64,000 bases of DNA from Symsagittifera roscoffensis (Eukaryota; Xenacoelomorpha; Acoela; Convolutidae): NCBI RefSeq assembly GCF_963678635.1, contig NC_087062.1, positions 100,733,209 to 100,797,208 of the forward strand, written 5' to 3'. Each line of letters begins with the position of its first letter. The stretch's first letter is position 1. The notes beneath the pieces are model-generated. The model was not told the origin of the DNA and searched no databases. It saw nothing but the letters and a program-made list of their open reading frames with translations. Positions 8,001 through 16,159 of this stretch are shown in pieces. The translations under genes were made by a program, and so were the position numbers.

Positions 8001-10564
8001 TAAACAAAGAAGAACAACCAAAAGGCAACACATTTATCAACCCTGTTATCATTCTAGCTAAAGGAGAATCATTAAAAATCGTTCTCGATGCTAGATACCT
8101 CAATTCACTTATAGATGAATCAAAATGTAATTGGCCCATTGAACCAATACAAGTTATTTTAACAAAAATAAACGGCAAATACTTTACAACCGCCGATATG
8201 AATAGTGCATACAATCAAATGCCACTAGATGAACAATCACGACGTTTAACACAATTTGTTATAGGAAACCAACAATATGAATTCAACCGCTTATTCTATG
8301 GAATATCCATAGGACCAGCAGCATTTTCAGCTTTTATGAGCAAAATTTTTAGACCACTAATACTCAAGAAAAACGCAATCACCTATTTAGACGATGTTTT
8401 TATGCAATCACAAACAAAAGACGAGATGTTCAATGTTTTAGAAAAATATCACCAAATACTTCAGAACGAAAATCTGAAGGCCGCCCCCAATAAATCACAC
8501 TTCTTTTTGACAAGAGTTAAATTCTTAGGACATAATATAGAAAGAAAAACAATCACTCCATTGAAATCACGCATTGACGCTATTCAAAAACTTCAACCAC
8601 CAACAAATAAAAAGAAAATCCAAGAATTTCTTGGAATGTTAAACTTTTTAAGTAAATATGTTTATAAAATGCAATTATATCTACGACCATTTTATAACAT
8701 CCTTAGACAACAAAATAATTTTGAATGGAACACAGAACATCAAACACGATTTGAAGAAATAAAGAAACTTTTAACTGAACAAATTTCAAACACAATTCCA
8801 GATTCAAATCAACCATTTTATGCAATGTGCGATGCTTCGAACTTTGGCATCGGTGCAGCACTATTACAATCACATAATGGTACAAATAAAATGAACCTCA
8901 TATCAGCAATTTCTCGATTATTCACTCAAGCAGAGCTACGACTCTCAACTCTAATGAGAGAATGTACAGCCATAATATATACACTGACAGAATATGAATT
9001 TCTGATACTTGGATCAAAACATCCAACAGTTTTATTCACAGACCATAAACCAATCATCTTTCTCTTTACACAAAAATCTAACCCAAACCACCGAGTTTAC
9101 AGATTTCAACTAATTCTAATGAAATTTCCAAACTTACATATAGTTTGGACTGCAGGAAAAAATCTTGCATTACCAGACACATTAAGTCGAAATACACCAC
9201 CTGAATTACTTACACGAAAAACAACAGTTGAAATACCCAAAAACATAAAATTCTACCTTGCAGAAAACGAAACATCACCCCGATTGGAATGCAAATATGC
9301 AGTAAAAACTGATATTGAACAATCACAAATAAATAGTTTACAACATTTCCCACTTTATTTAGATTGTCAAAATAATCATTATGAAGTTGATTTACTTGGA
9401 ACATCAACTTTCAAACCAATCCCATATTCTCAATGGATAAAAAATAACACCCAACAAAAACGAACAAAACAACACCCGCCTAAAAAAGACCATTTTCCAC
9501 TAATTGAAAAAGAAGATTTAACTGATAAAATAAATTTATCAGGACCACAAACAAATGATTCAAAATACACAATAAATCAAGTTTTTGACCTTCACGACCC
9601 ACTTGATACAATACCCTTATCTAAATTCGAAATTGAAAACATTTTTCTCCCTCCAACAGAAACGATTACAATTTCAACACTGAAACAATATCAAAATCTT
9701 GACCCGATAATTAGACAACTAAAATCATGGCACAAATATAAAACTAAACCTGTCAAGGCAGATTCAACCATTCTAGGAAACAAAACACTCCTCCGATACT
9801 TTCGCAAATTTAACAACACAACAATTAACGAAAATACAGACCTTTTAGAGTATAACCTGAATGAATCTACAGTTCCCTGTCTCCCTTTAAGTATGATTCT
9901 TATAGCTTTTAATATTTCACATACACAAAATATTAAAGGACACTCTGGATCAGAAAAAACATATTCAAATTTTATACAAAATTTTTATTTCCCAAATGCA
10001 CCAATTTGGATAAAAGTACTATGCAATGACTGTATAGTATGTCAACTAAATAAACCTTACCCAAATCAAAAACAAATAGCACAAAAACAAGATTTTAAAG
10101 GACAAAGTTTGTACTTTAACCATCGTATCTCATTTGATACCAAAGGACCAATTTCACCCTCATCCGAAGGAAACTCCTACATTATGGTAATTGTTGACGC
10201 ATTTACACATTATGTAGCACTTAACCCAGTACCACATTGTAACGCTTATTACGCTTACACAACACTCTATGAACACTGGATAGCAAAATTCGGACTACCA
10301 GAAATTTTAGTTACAGACAACGGTACAGAATTCATAAATAATGAAATTATCACACTATGTCATTTATATAACATTAAACACAAACCACGTACATCTCATG
10401 CACCTTGGACAAACGGCTTAGTCGAAGGTATGAACCGTTCATTACAAGAATATCTTAGATGTATCATCAACGGAAATGATACAAAATATACCGAATGGTC
10501 AGCAGATGTAAAATTATTTCCCTTAGCGTATAATTCACAAATTACGACAACTTTAGGAATGTAA
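5024..10564 (+). CDS. gag-pol: Gag capsid/nucleocapsid, protease, reverse transcriptase, RNase H and integrase core (open between two in-frame stops)
   Basis: The frame continues that of 3176-5020 past the TAG; the first ATG after it is at 5219. Domains in order: capsid (5024 to about 5560); a CCHC knuckle with C-x2-C-x4-H-x4-C spacing (5699-5740); a long Asn/Arg/Ser/Tyr-rich tract (about 5800-6400); aspartic protease with DSGA (6860-6871); reverse transcriptase with YLDD (8384-8395); RNase H with a CDAS-type start (about 8829); integrase HHCC zinc domain (about 9940-10050) and catalytic core with D near 10136, D in TDNG (about 10312) and E in GLVEG (about 10425), exactly 35 residues apart. 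Together these copy RNA to DNA and integrate it. The frame ends at TAA 10562-10564 in the conserved stretch just before PYE of integrase, so the integrase is cut short. Confidence 0.92.
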   Translation, partial: LNAVTANLILNIGPEPINTPLHQNWIHRRTALIQTTLDGAAQKWFSVLPLEIKSNWKRFTQEFSKMFDSERNKQQQRVLCNEIRRLPNETIKQIAVRIETLVRKAYSLNTHDYKNTKMTEILMMTLTPQLRKIAIKKRASHPSSIREPDLDFRKLVDKLEQAEITMKLEETENLKLQYVNRIETTPTNINNIQESETDLVEKITEILNIYEKNPNFKGKPSFKKWCNYCRRYGHSISECRQKQQDNQNKPQKYKEPNKSFYQYMKKDQNLPNKTVYSNNSSGKPLPNNTNYTRNQSPYNSSYRGRSPERRNTNNSSQNHYNRPNSRNNYSRSNSNTQRFVSRSNSQSRNNYYPNNQSRNSSYNRNRNYSYNRNGSYSNNRNQNYPNNQSRNNSYNRSNYNRPNNNYQNRSRNNSQNRHSSYNNRYRNYSQSPHRNNNNYNNSNNRHRSSTPKHQRQINQVQSNAETTSDPPGIDDTVTDTLQLNQINCTSSDSESDIENTLSINMIKVENDYESVIYEQPFSSHIYENQSEFLQNYYTTPINSTPTTQETNEINTTNQTNKNTKTKCLNTNHIYQNIQKEQPKEKIWTIPFLLESPKNKEFQPPDLEIDFLIDSGAESNIINIPTWNEIKTLHPKLTPLETSSKLATAQGSTLINYGKIQLFLLPTRTMEQSKILNKPTKQIFHITDIKYNIIGIPFISKYIPTINILNSKILIKDKYTKTKETSLTFFQRLNKQPPFFSKFYPIFNQQRKHLKPLSGNIYNFSIKQVHQYDKEQNKQKFYMSEFEFKPIHKFFKITISSIKYLKNSNSDIISLHVYNNTPYQVTLPLGLLGYCETNATISPINEKAYRVNNILQLLDICQSTILNEELSINNIISNENRNTDYFTKTPYFKPTFNISNYTEDQQKFLTMFNFQHSQITQDEFEKLAKQLIKYSSVYATSKFDVGKISSSLHLPLKPDAVFKKQRASKVPIHLHDKVNRLLDILEQYNIISPVNKEEQPKGNTFINPVIILAKGESLKIVLDARYLNSLIDESKCNWPIEPIQVILTKINGKYFTTADMNSAYNQMPLDEQSRRLTQFVIGNQQYEFNRLFYGISIGPAAFSAFMSKIFRPLILKKNAITYLDDVFMQSQTKDEMFNVLEKYHQILQNENLKAAPNKSHFFLTRVKFLGHNIERKTITPLKSRIDAIQKLQPPTNKKKIQEFLGMLNFLSKYVYKMQLYLRPFYNILRQQNNFEWNTEHQTRFEEIKKLLTEQISNTIPDSNQPFYAMCDASNFGIGAALLQSHNGTNKMNLISAISRLFTQAELRLSTLMRECTAIIYTLTEYEFLILGSKHPTVLFTDHKPIIFLFTQKSNPNHRVYRFQLILMKFPNLHIVWTAGKNLALPDTLSRNTPPELLTRKTTVEIPKNIKFYLAENETSPRLECKYAVKTDIEQSQINSLQHFPLYLDCQNNHYEVDLLGTSTFKPIPYSQWIKNNTQQKRTKQHPPKKDHFPLIEKEDLTDKINLSGPQTNDSKYTINQVFDLHDPLDTIPLSKFEIENIFLPPTETITISTLKQYQNLDPIIRQLKSWHKYKTKPVKADSTILGNKTLLRYFRKFNNTTINENTDLLEYNLNESTVPCLPLSMILIAFNISHTQNIKGHSGSEKTYSNFIQNFYFPNAPIWIKVLCNDCIVCQLNKPYPNQKQIAQKQDFKGQSLYFNHRISFDTKGPISPSSEGNSYIMVIVDAFTHYVALNPVPHCNAYYAYTTLYEHWIAKFGLPEILVTDNGTEFINNEIITLCHLYNIKHKPRTSHAPWTNGLVEGMNRSLQEYLRCIINGNDTKYTEWSADVKLFPLAYNSQITTTLGM

Positions 10565-11398
10565 CCATACGAAATGGTTTTTAACCAAAAGCCACGCAAG
10601 CCAATAATGTTTACAGCAAATTCTCATAAAAACGCACAAGGTTATTGTCAACCAAATAAAGACTCACTTTGTTATAACCTACCTTTACATACACACGATG
10701 AAGATCATTTTCATCGCCCACAAATTCTTAAACTAGCCTCCGGTACACACACCGAATGGATTCTAAATAGAGATAAAAAACACAATGAAATTTATCAAAA
10801 AATAACAAAAAAGTTATTACAAAGACAAAACATTAATGAACAAATCAATTCACGTTTTACACCAGCCTCCGAATTAAAAATTGGAACATTTGTTTTAATA
10901 CCTAATTTTAATACTCAAAAAGGAATTTCTAAAAAATTACAACCCCTTCGAAAAGGACCATACCAAATAATTGCAAAACCCACTGATGTCACATATAAAA
11001 TTACCGACTCAAACAAAAAAGAAATCGTTCAACATCGAAACAACCTATTACCTTATTACCCAAAAGAATACGCACTCCGCGAATTAACTCAATTATATTC
11101 TTTCACAGGATTAAAAATCATTCAAAATGAACCACATCTGACAGACACAGAACAAAATGATAACCCCACCGAAAATCAAAACACAAAACCAACCGCCACC
11201 AAAAACAATACACAAAACCATAAAGAATCCCCAAAACAAAGAAAAAATAGAAAAATGACCGAAAAAATAATACCCCAAGAACAAATCGACAAATCAGAAA
11301 ATCGAAAAACAACAAGACTCCGAAATCAACCACGTAAAAACTATAAAATATTCATCCCCCAATCTAAAATTTTAAAGAAAGTGGAATTTCAAAAGTAA
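10565..11398 (+). CDS. pol: Integrase C-terminal part with GPY/F module (after in-frame TAA)
   Basis: Same frame as the preceding segment, resumed immediately after the TAA. It opens with PYEMVF, the usual continuation of a Ty3/gypsy integrase core. A GPY/F module follows (GPYQII near 10957-10974), which in this family helps multimerisation and target choice. The tail (about 11130-11390) is Lys/Asn/Thr-rich and ends in a basic segment like those of other gypsy Pol proteins. The first ATG is at 10574, but initiation there is unlikely to be natural: the protein would lack the catalytic residues. This is the orphaned end of Pol in this copy. Confidence 0.85.
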   Translation, partial: PYEMVFNQKPRKPIMFTANSHKNAQGYCQPNKDSLCYNLPLHTHDEDHFHRPQILKLASGTHTEWILNRDKKHNEIYQKITKKLLQRQNINEQINSRFTPASELKIGTFVLIPNFNTQKGISKKLQPLRKGPYQIIAKPTDVTYKITDSNKKEIVQHRNNLLPYYPKEYALRELTQLYSFTGLKIIQNEPHLTDTEQNDNPTENQNTKPTATKNNTQNHKESPKQRKNRKMTEKIIPQEQIDKSENRKTTRLRNQPRKNYKIFIPQSKILKKVEFQK

Positions 11399-11996
11399 TT
11401 TTAACATTATACTTCACTATCTTGAAACCTCCGAAACATTTTTCATTTACATTTTTCAAAATAACATGCTGACAAGTACGCAATAATTCTAGTTCAAAAT
11501 AGACCAATAGGATTCATCCAATCCGTCACTTTCTCTAACTCAAACTAAGACCAATTAGACGAATAATATAGAACTCCAGGCACATCTATAACTATAACTT
11601 TACGACCTCCAGGTCAAAAATAAGCAAACCACTCCAACTTGACAACTAAAATAAATATCACCATAATACCGTACCCCTCCCTTATCTAATAACCCAAAGA
11701 TCAACAATATTTCCCCAACTCAGACCACGAATACCCCCAAAACAAATTTGTTAACTTAGCCTAAAGCAACAAAATGAACATTTTAATTAGCCTAAAGTAT
11801 AAAAATCTCACCATACCCCGGATCATTTGACAAACAAAAATAAAGAAAAAGACGACCTCCCGATCACCATAAAAATTGCCCCCAACAATTTTTTACAAAA
11901 CTCAACCCACTTGTCAAAAAACTAATAAATAATCCGACCACACTAGAAAATCGCCTCAAACAGCAAAAAATATTCGACCAAGAGATCATTTCTTAA
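11399..11996 (+). other. Pol to accessory-ORF spacer
   Basis: About 600 nt of A/C-rich sequence with frequent stops in all forward frames. No gene was found. Given the downstream genes it may hold splice acceptors for subgenomic mRNAs, but I see no single strong candidate. Confidence 0.5.
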
Positions 11997-12227
11997 ATGC
12001 TCTTCTCTCAATCAGTTACTCAAATACTCATAAATCTTAAACATTTTTTTACAATACTTGAAACCTTTATAATATTTCTTTTTGATATACTTGAATCTTT
12101 TCTAATAATCCTAATCATTTTTTGTAACATTTTTTTAATTTTCTACACTATTCTCGAACTATTCCTCCAACTTTCCAAAACCCTTGATTATATCCACAGG
12201 TACGATTTATACAACTTGTCTAAATGA
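11997..12227 (+). CDS. Short hydrophobic ORF 1 (membrane protein candidate)
   Basis: A 76-codon ORF with no recognised family. Residues about 15-58 are almost entirely Ile, Leu, Phe and Thr with few charges, giving one long or two closely spaced membrane segments. It ends in an ATGA overlap with the next ORF. A consensus-like splice donor (CAG then GTACGA, GT at 12200-12201) lies inside it. Joined to the acceptor at 12242-12243, this would continue in frame into the following ORF, giving one membrane protein of about 123 residues. A/T-rich DNA read in this frame tends to give hydrophobic residues, so coding status is not certain. Confidence 0.45.
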   Translation: MLFSQSVTQILINLKHFFTILETFIIFLFDILESFLIILIIFCNIFLIFYTILELFLQLSKTLDYIHRYDLYNLSK

Positions 12228-12243
12228 TACGAACAATTTTCAG
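12200..12243 (+). other. Candidate 44-nt intron linking the two hydrophobic ORFs
   Basis: It starts GTACGA after CAG and ends TTTTCAG. A CTAAAT near 12219-12224 could serve as branch site. Its removal leaves the frame of 11997-12199 fused in frame to 12244-12409. 44 nt is close to the lower size limit for spliceosomal introns. This is inference from motifs and frame only. Confidence 0.35.
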
Positions 12244-12412
12244 TAGAACTGATATTTTTTTATTGTTTGTAATTTTCATAACATTTTTATCATCCCTCAT
12301 TTTGACCATATGTAAAGGTATAAAGAAAGCAATCTTCACATTTGCCCTAGCAACAATCCTCCTAATTCTTTTTTTAGAAGAATATTATAATAAACATAAA
12401 CCTTCCCACTAA
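12224..12412 (+). CDS. Short hydrophobic ORF 2 (membrane protein candidate)
   Basis: A 62-codon ORF overlapping the previous one by ATGA (12224-12227). It shows two hydrophobic segments, about residues 11-29 and 36-51, separated by a short Lys-containing loop, and a charged C-terminus: a two-pass membrane hairpin. No family is recognised; small hydrophobic accessory proteins of viruses (viroporins) have this layout, but that comparison is by shape only. The ATGA overlap would allow termination-reinitiation, or the 44-nt candidate intron could fuse both ORFs. Confidence 0.45.
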   Translation: MIRTIFSRTDIFLLFVIFITFLSSLILTICKGIKKAIFTFALATILLILFLEEYYNKHKPSH

Positions 12413-12417
12413 AGTAA

Positions 12418-13170
12418 CAATTCAAAAATCCATCAAAAATTGCTACCCAACAGTCACAGAATCAGTCTTCACCGACATCATCCCAAGATAACCTAACACC
12501 ACCATCAACTACTCAAAATCCTCAAACATCTACACGAATTTCTTTTCAAGACAATCCATACACTTTTGAAGAACGACATGCTCGTTTATCAGAACCACTA
12601 GAACCAGTTCAACGACAAGCACCTCTAAGCGAACCAACATATAACCTATACCCAACACTACCACAAGAACTAAGTAGAATAAGAAATCCTAGTCAAAACC
12701 AAAATACAGTCGAAATAAATAGACAAATAATACATCCTCGAAGAAACAGAAATTTTCAAACTCCCCGAGTTCATTTTGATATACCTCAATCCCCATCACA
12801 AAACACTCCAGAAAACCCCATTGGTATATTACCAGAAACCCCTACGCTTCTTTCACAACGTAGCACCTCAAGCCTACCATCAGATTACTTAGGTTCAACA
12901 CCAACATCTGAACAAATACGTGAAAATCCCTTTAACCCCCCAAACCAGGCATCACGACTACCATATTGGACAACACATTCATTTACACAAGGTGAATTAA
13001 ATTTAATCAATAAACCAATAGATATTTCTACGGATACAACAACATCCTCATCACTACCAGAAACATTATCACTACCATCAACACCATCAATAAGCCAGAT
13101 TTCACCACCACCTTTTAACTTAAATTTTCCAAATAATCTCGCGCCAGATATCGAGAACAATCATCAATAA
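12418..13170 (+). CDS. Open frame without ATG: Pro/Ser/Thr/Gln-rich protein
   Basis: The frame is open for 250 codons between TAA at 12415-12417 and TAA at 13168-13170 and contains no Met codon. The translation is clearly biased (Pro, Ser, Thr, Gln, Asn, with short SLP and TP repeats and an acidic-basic mix), and a 250-codon stop-free run in this A/T-rich DNA is unlikely by chance. A start must come from an upstream exon by splicing or from a non-AUG codon; a simple frameshift from the preceding ORF is excluded because this frame has a stop after that ORF's stop. No family is recognised. It resembles the disordered N-terminus of the 601-aa ORF in composition only. Confidence 0.5.
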   Translation, partial: QFKNPSKIATQQSQNQSSPTSSQDNLTPPSTTQNPQTSTRISFQDNPYTFEERHARLSEPLEPVQRQAPLSEPTYNLYPTLPQELSRIRNPSQNQNTVEINRQIIHPRRNRNFQTPRVHFDIPQSPSQNTPENPIGILPETPTLLSQRSTSSLPSDYLGSTPTSEQIRENPFNPPNQASRLPYWTTHSFTQGELNLINKPIDISTDTTTSSSLPETLSLPSTPSISQISPPPFNLNFPNNLAPDIENNHQ

Positions 13171-13553
13171 ATATTCCTTTAAGATTAGATTGGAATACAT
13201 TTACAGCACCTCCACCATTATTTGGACAACATCAAGAAAGTAACCGCCTTCATAACTGGGCACTTAATAGATTACAATATCGCCAAGATATTCACAACGA
13301 TATCCGTGATCACAATATTCAAATACTCCAACAAAACAGTTTACAATTAAAGTTTGAAATCACAGTTAAGTTAAATGATATTACCCAACATCCCTACCCA
13401 TTAAATCCACCTAACATAACAGCTCAATCACTACCACCACCGTTTATAACTACTGAAGTAATATACAAATACGACAGATATACCAAAAACACAATTGGCT
13501 ACATTACATTTTATGATCCATACTCAGGATTATCATACACATGTATATTCTAA
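13137..13553 (+). CDS. Open frame without ATG: second part, upstream of env
   Basis: The frame is open for 138 codons from 13137 to TAA 13551-13553, in the -1 frame relative to 12418-13170, with which it overlaps by 34 nt. No Met codon occurs. The translation looks globular (Trp-, Tyr- and Phe-containing, with alternating hydrophobic residues near the end) and is not low-complexity. It could be the folded C-terminal domain of the Pro/Ser-rich frame if a -1 shift or a splice joins them, or if a single-base indel split one gene in this copy. No obvious slippery heptamer was seen in the overlap. Its end overlaps the env start by 13 nt. Confidence 0.45.
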   Translation, partial: SRARYREQSSINIPLRLDWNTFTAPPPLFGQHQESNRLHNWALNRLQYRQDIHNDIRDHNIQILQQNSLQLKFEITVKLNDITQHPYPLNPPNITAQSLPPPFITTEVIYKYDRYTKNTIGYITFYDPYSGLSYTCIF

Positions 13554-16159
13554 AATTATTAATTTTTCTCCAACTCCTTTTTCTAGTAATCTCAAATCAA
13601 AACATAAACCCTTCTCCTCGTACAGGACCACAAGATTTATTAGTAACACATTACGATTGTGAAGAAAATGAACAAAAAACACTACATAAATATGCAATAA
13701 ATCAAGTATCACAATGTGAAACAGAACCACAAGCTATAGAAACCACAGATGTAATAGCAACACTCTATTCAAAAGCCCGAGCAACAACAGTTACAGGTTA
13801 TAAATTCACAGCAACATTTTCCGAAAAGAAAGTACATTGTTCACAAGTCTCGAACGGAAACAAAAACCGACTTGACCATGAATCATTCTATCAGAGTAAT
13901 ATAGAACGTCTTTTACATCTCAATCCCGACGATTGTAAAAATGAATTACTTAGACTAAACATCACACAAAACAAAAACTCCGCAAGAAAGTTAGTTAATT
14001 TTCAAGTTTTTTCAGACTCTGTACATCAATCACAACTTGAAAGACACCAAGGACATATAAAACTAGACGAAAAATACCCATATAACGGCGCACACGGACG
14101 ATTAACCTATGACCTACATGATAAACATTGGATACCACACATTGGTATAAATGACCCATCAAACTGCAAAGCAGACACAAAAAATAAAGGATACCAAGAA
14201 ATAATGTTTTTCGATTGGAAAATACAACTCGAAAAAATACAACTAACACGAGATTTATCAGATAATACAATGATCTATCAAGGAATCCGATTACCTTGTA
14301 AAAATGATCAAGGTTATTGCGACCCTACAACGAGAACACAAGCAACCATTGTTTGGTTCCCCGAAGATACATGTACAACATTTCAAGTAGCAAAAATACA
14401 CGCTCGTATGATAAAATTTCACGAAAAATATTTTATACAATCAATTCCATATGAACAAGTCCATCCATCACGAAAACTAAGTTCTAATTTTAGAAACATA
14501 GACAATATAGAAAATAAATTGACACGTTTTCAAATATATCAAGAAACAGAACTTGCATGTAAATACAGGAATCCACTTCACAGAACACAATACTCTGAAA
14601 TATTAGTTGAATACGAAAAAGGATTCGACATGACCACTGGAAAAGTAAAAATCGACCCATATGCCACAGGTCATCCTCCAAACGAAGGAACATCCTATAT
14701 ACCAGTTAATTTTGAAAAAAGCAACGGACAACCTGGTGGACATCTAAAACCCCATGACACCAGAAGCACACGCTTACAAGAATTATCACTAATGAATACT
14801 ACATATTTCGGTAATATCCACTATGATATTCATTTAGATATGAAACTAGATTATACAATTAGCCGAATTTTTCAAGAAATGTCACTCTCCGAATTAGAAA
14901 CACTACACCAACTATGCGAATTAGAACGAACACAAATATTACAATCACTTGCACTAGCAGTATTAAAAATACCCTATGCAGGATACTTATTATCTGGAAA
15001 TAGATCAAATTTTTTAGACTATGAAGGAAACATCTTATGGTTTTATACTTGTACTAAAAAAGTATCACCACTATACGTTTTTGAAGATAAACGATGTTAT
15101 AAAAGAATCCCTATCTTTTATAAGAATAAAGTACATTTCGTGGATACACTTTCACGAAGAACCTATTTCTGGGATACCGCAGTCCCATGTGGATCAGAAA
15201 ACAGCCACAATGTAGTACAACTAAACCCTGATGAAAATAAATATTATCTTCTCACTCCATATCCCACATTAATGCAATCACTCAAAAAATTTTCACCAGA
15301 AAGCATTCGCGCTATTGCTCGAAACCCAAATATAGACTTACAATCAATAGGAATCTATTCAAAATCAGATATTCAACATCACATTAGAACACAACAATTC
15401 CAAGAATTATTAACACAAATGGACACTATACAAAGACAATCAATAGACCAAAATTTACGCAAACTTGCAGAAACCGCAGGATTTGCCGATATCTACACGC
15501 AAGACTATAGCGGATATTTTAAAGACATTAAAGATTATATATATCTAAACGGTGAAAAATACCGTCCCCAAGATATATCACCAATTAACATTTTTAGCTT
15601 TGTTACACTCAAAAATGAGATCCTCGATTTTCTAGGATGGCCCTACTACATCTTAGAAAAATTGACTATTTTATACGCAATGTTTAACTTTATTGGATTT
15701 CTTTTCTCACTTTTAAAAGGAATCTACAACACATGTGCTCTACACACACAAGTAAACAGACAAGCAAGCGTAGCACGCATACTCTTTGCAGGATTTTTTG
15801 GAATCTTTTCTACATCTATAAACAAAATTCTTTTAGACGCACAAATAAAAGAATACAACACAAAAATAGCAACACGACAAAATACATACGACGAAGAACA
15901 TAACAATGTAGACATAACGCCAACGGCACCACAATTACCACCCCTACCAAATAACCATCCACTATCCCTAGTCCCACGAAATTTTCGAAATTTAGCCATC
16001 ACGCATAATCCAAATTTTCGACTCACCACATCACAAAGTCCCATCCAACATATAATGACACACCAGTCACAAAATGATAATACTTATGAACAAATTATTG
16101 AACAACCCCATACCACCGCTTTTCAGTCTCGAAATAATCATTTTTTTAGCCCACGATGA
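13541..16159 (+). CDS. env: Envelope-like transmembrane glycoprotein
   Basis: An 872-codon ORF. The first about 18 residues form a strong signal peptide. A Cys-containing ectodomain of about 680 residues follows, with several N-x-S/T sites, then a hydrophobic region at about 698-735 and a second at about 745-762, and a 110-residue tail. Cys spacing at the N-terminus (YDC, later C of the VSQC type) and the central part (AGYLLSGNRSNF, later YNK- and TPYP-like segments) remind me of glycoproteins of chuviruses, class III-type fusion proteins captured repeatedly by invertebrate LTR elements; this is recognition from memory, not a search. No furin-type site is evident. The tail holds PTAP (15920-15931, residues 794-797), a late-domain motif usually found in Gag. 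The protein would mediate entry or cell-cell transfer of the element. The frame is intact. Confidence 0.75.
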   Translation: MYILKLLIFLQLLFLVISNQNINPSPRTGPQDLLVTHYDCEENEQKTLHKYAINQVSQCETEPQAIETTDVIATLYSKARATTVTGYKFTATFSEKKVHCSQVSNGNKNRLDHESFYQSNIERLLHLNPDDCKNELLRLNITQNKNSARKLVNFQVFSDSVHQSQLERHQGHIKLDEKYPYNGAHGRLTYDLHDKHWIPHIGINDPSNCKADTKNKGYQEIMFFDWKIQLEKIQLTRDLSDNTMIYQGIRLPCKNDQGYCDPTTRTQATIVWFPEDTCTTFQVAKIHARMIKFHEKYFIQSIPYEQVHPSRKLSSNFRNIDNIENKLTRFQIYQETELACKYRNPLHRTQYSEILVEYEKGFDMTTGKVKIDPYATGHPPNEGTSYIPVNFEKSNGQPGGHLKPHDTRSTRLQELSLMNTTYFGNIHYDIHLDMKLDYTISRIFQEMSLSELETLHQLCELERTQILQSLALAVLKIPYAGYLLSGNRSNFLDYEGNILWFYTCTKKVSPLYVFEDKRCYKRIPIFYKNKVHFVDTLSRRTYFWDTAVPCGSENSHNVVQLNPDENKYYLLTPYPTLMQSLKKFSPESIRAIARNPNIDLQSIGIYSKSDIQHHIRTQQFQELLTQMDTIQRQSIDQNLRKLAETAGFADIYTQDYSGYFKDIKDYIYLNGEKYRPQDISPINIFSFVTLKNEILDFLGWPYYILEKLTILYAMFNFIGFLFSLLKGIYNTCALHTQVNRQASVARILFAGFFGIFSTSINKILLDAQIKEYNTKIATRQNTYDEEHNNVDITPTAPQLPPLPNNHPLSLVPRNFRNLAITHNPNFRLTTSQSPIQHIMTHQSQNDNTYEQIIEQPHTTAFQSRNNHFFSPR

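Noticed and set aside
10574-11398. Independent 274-aa gene
   Set aside because: It is in the same frame as pol and begins in the integrase PYE motif, so it is the severed integrase C-terminus.
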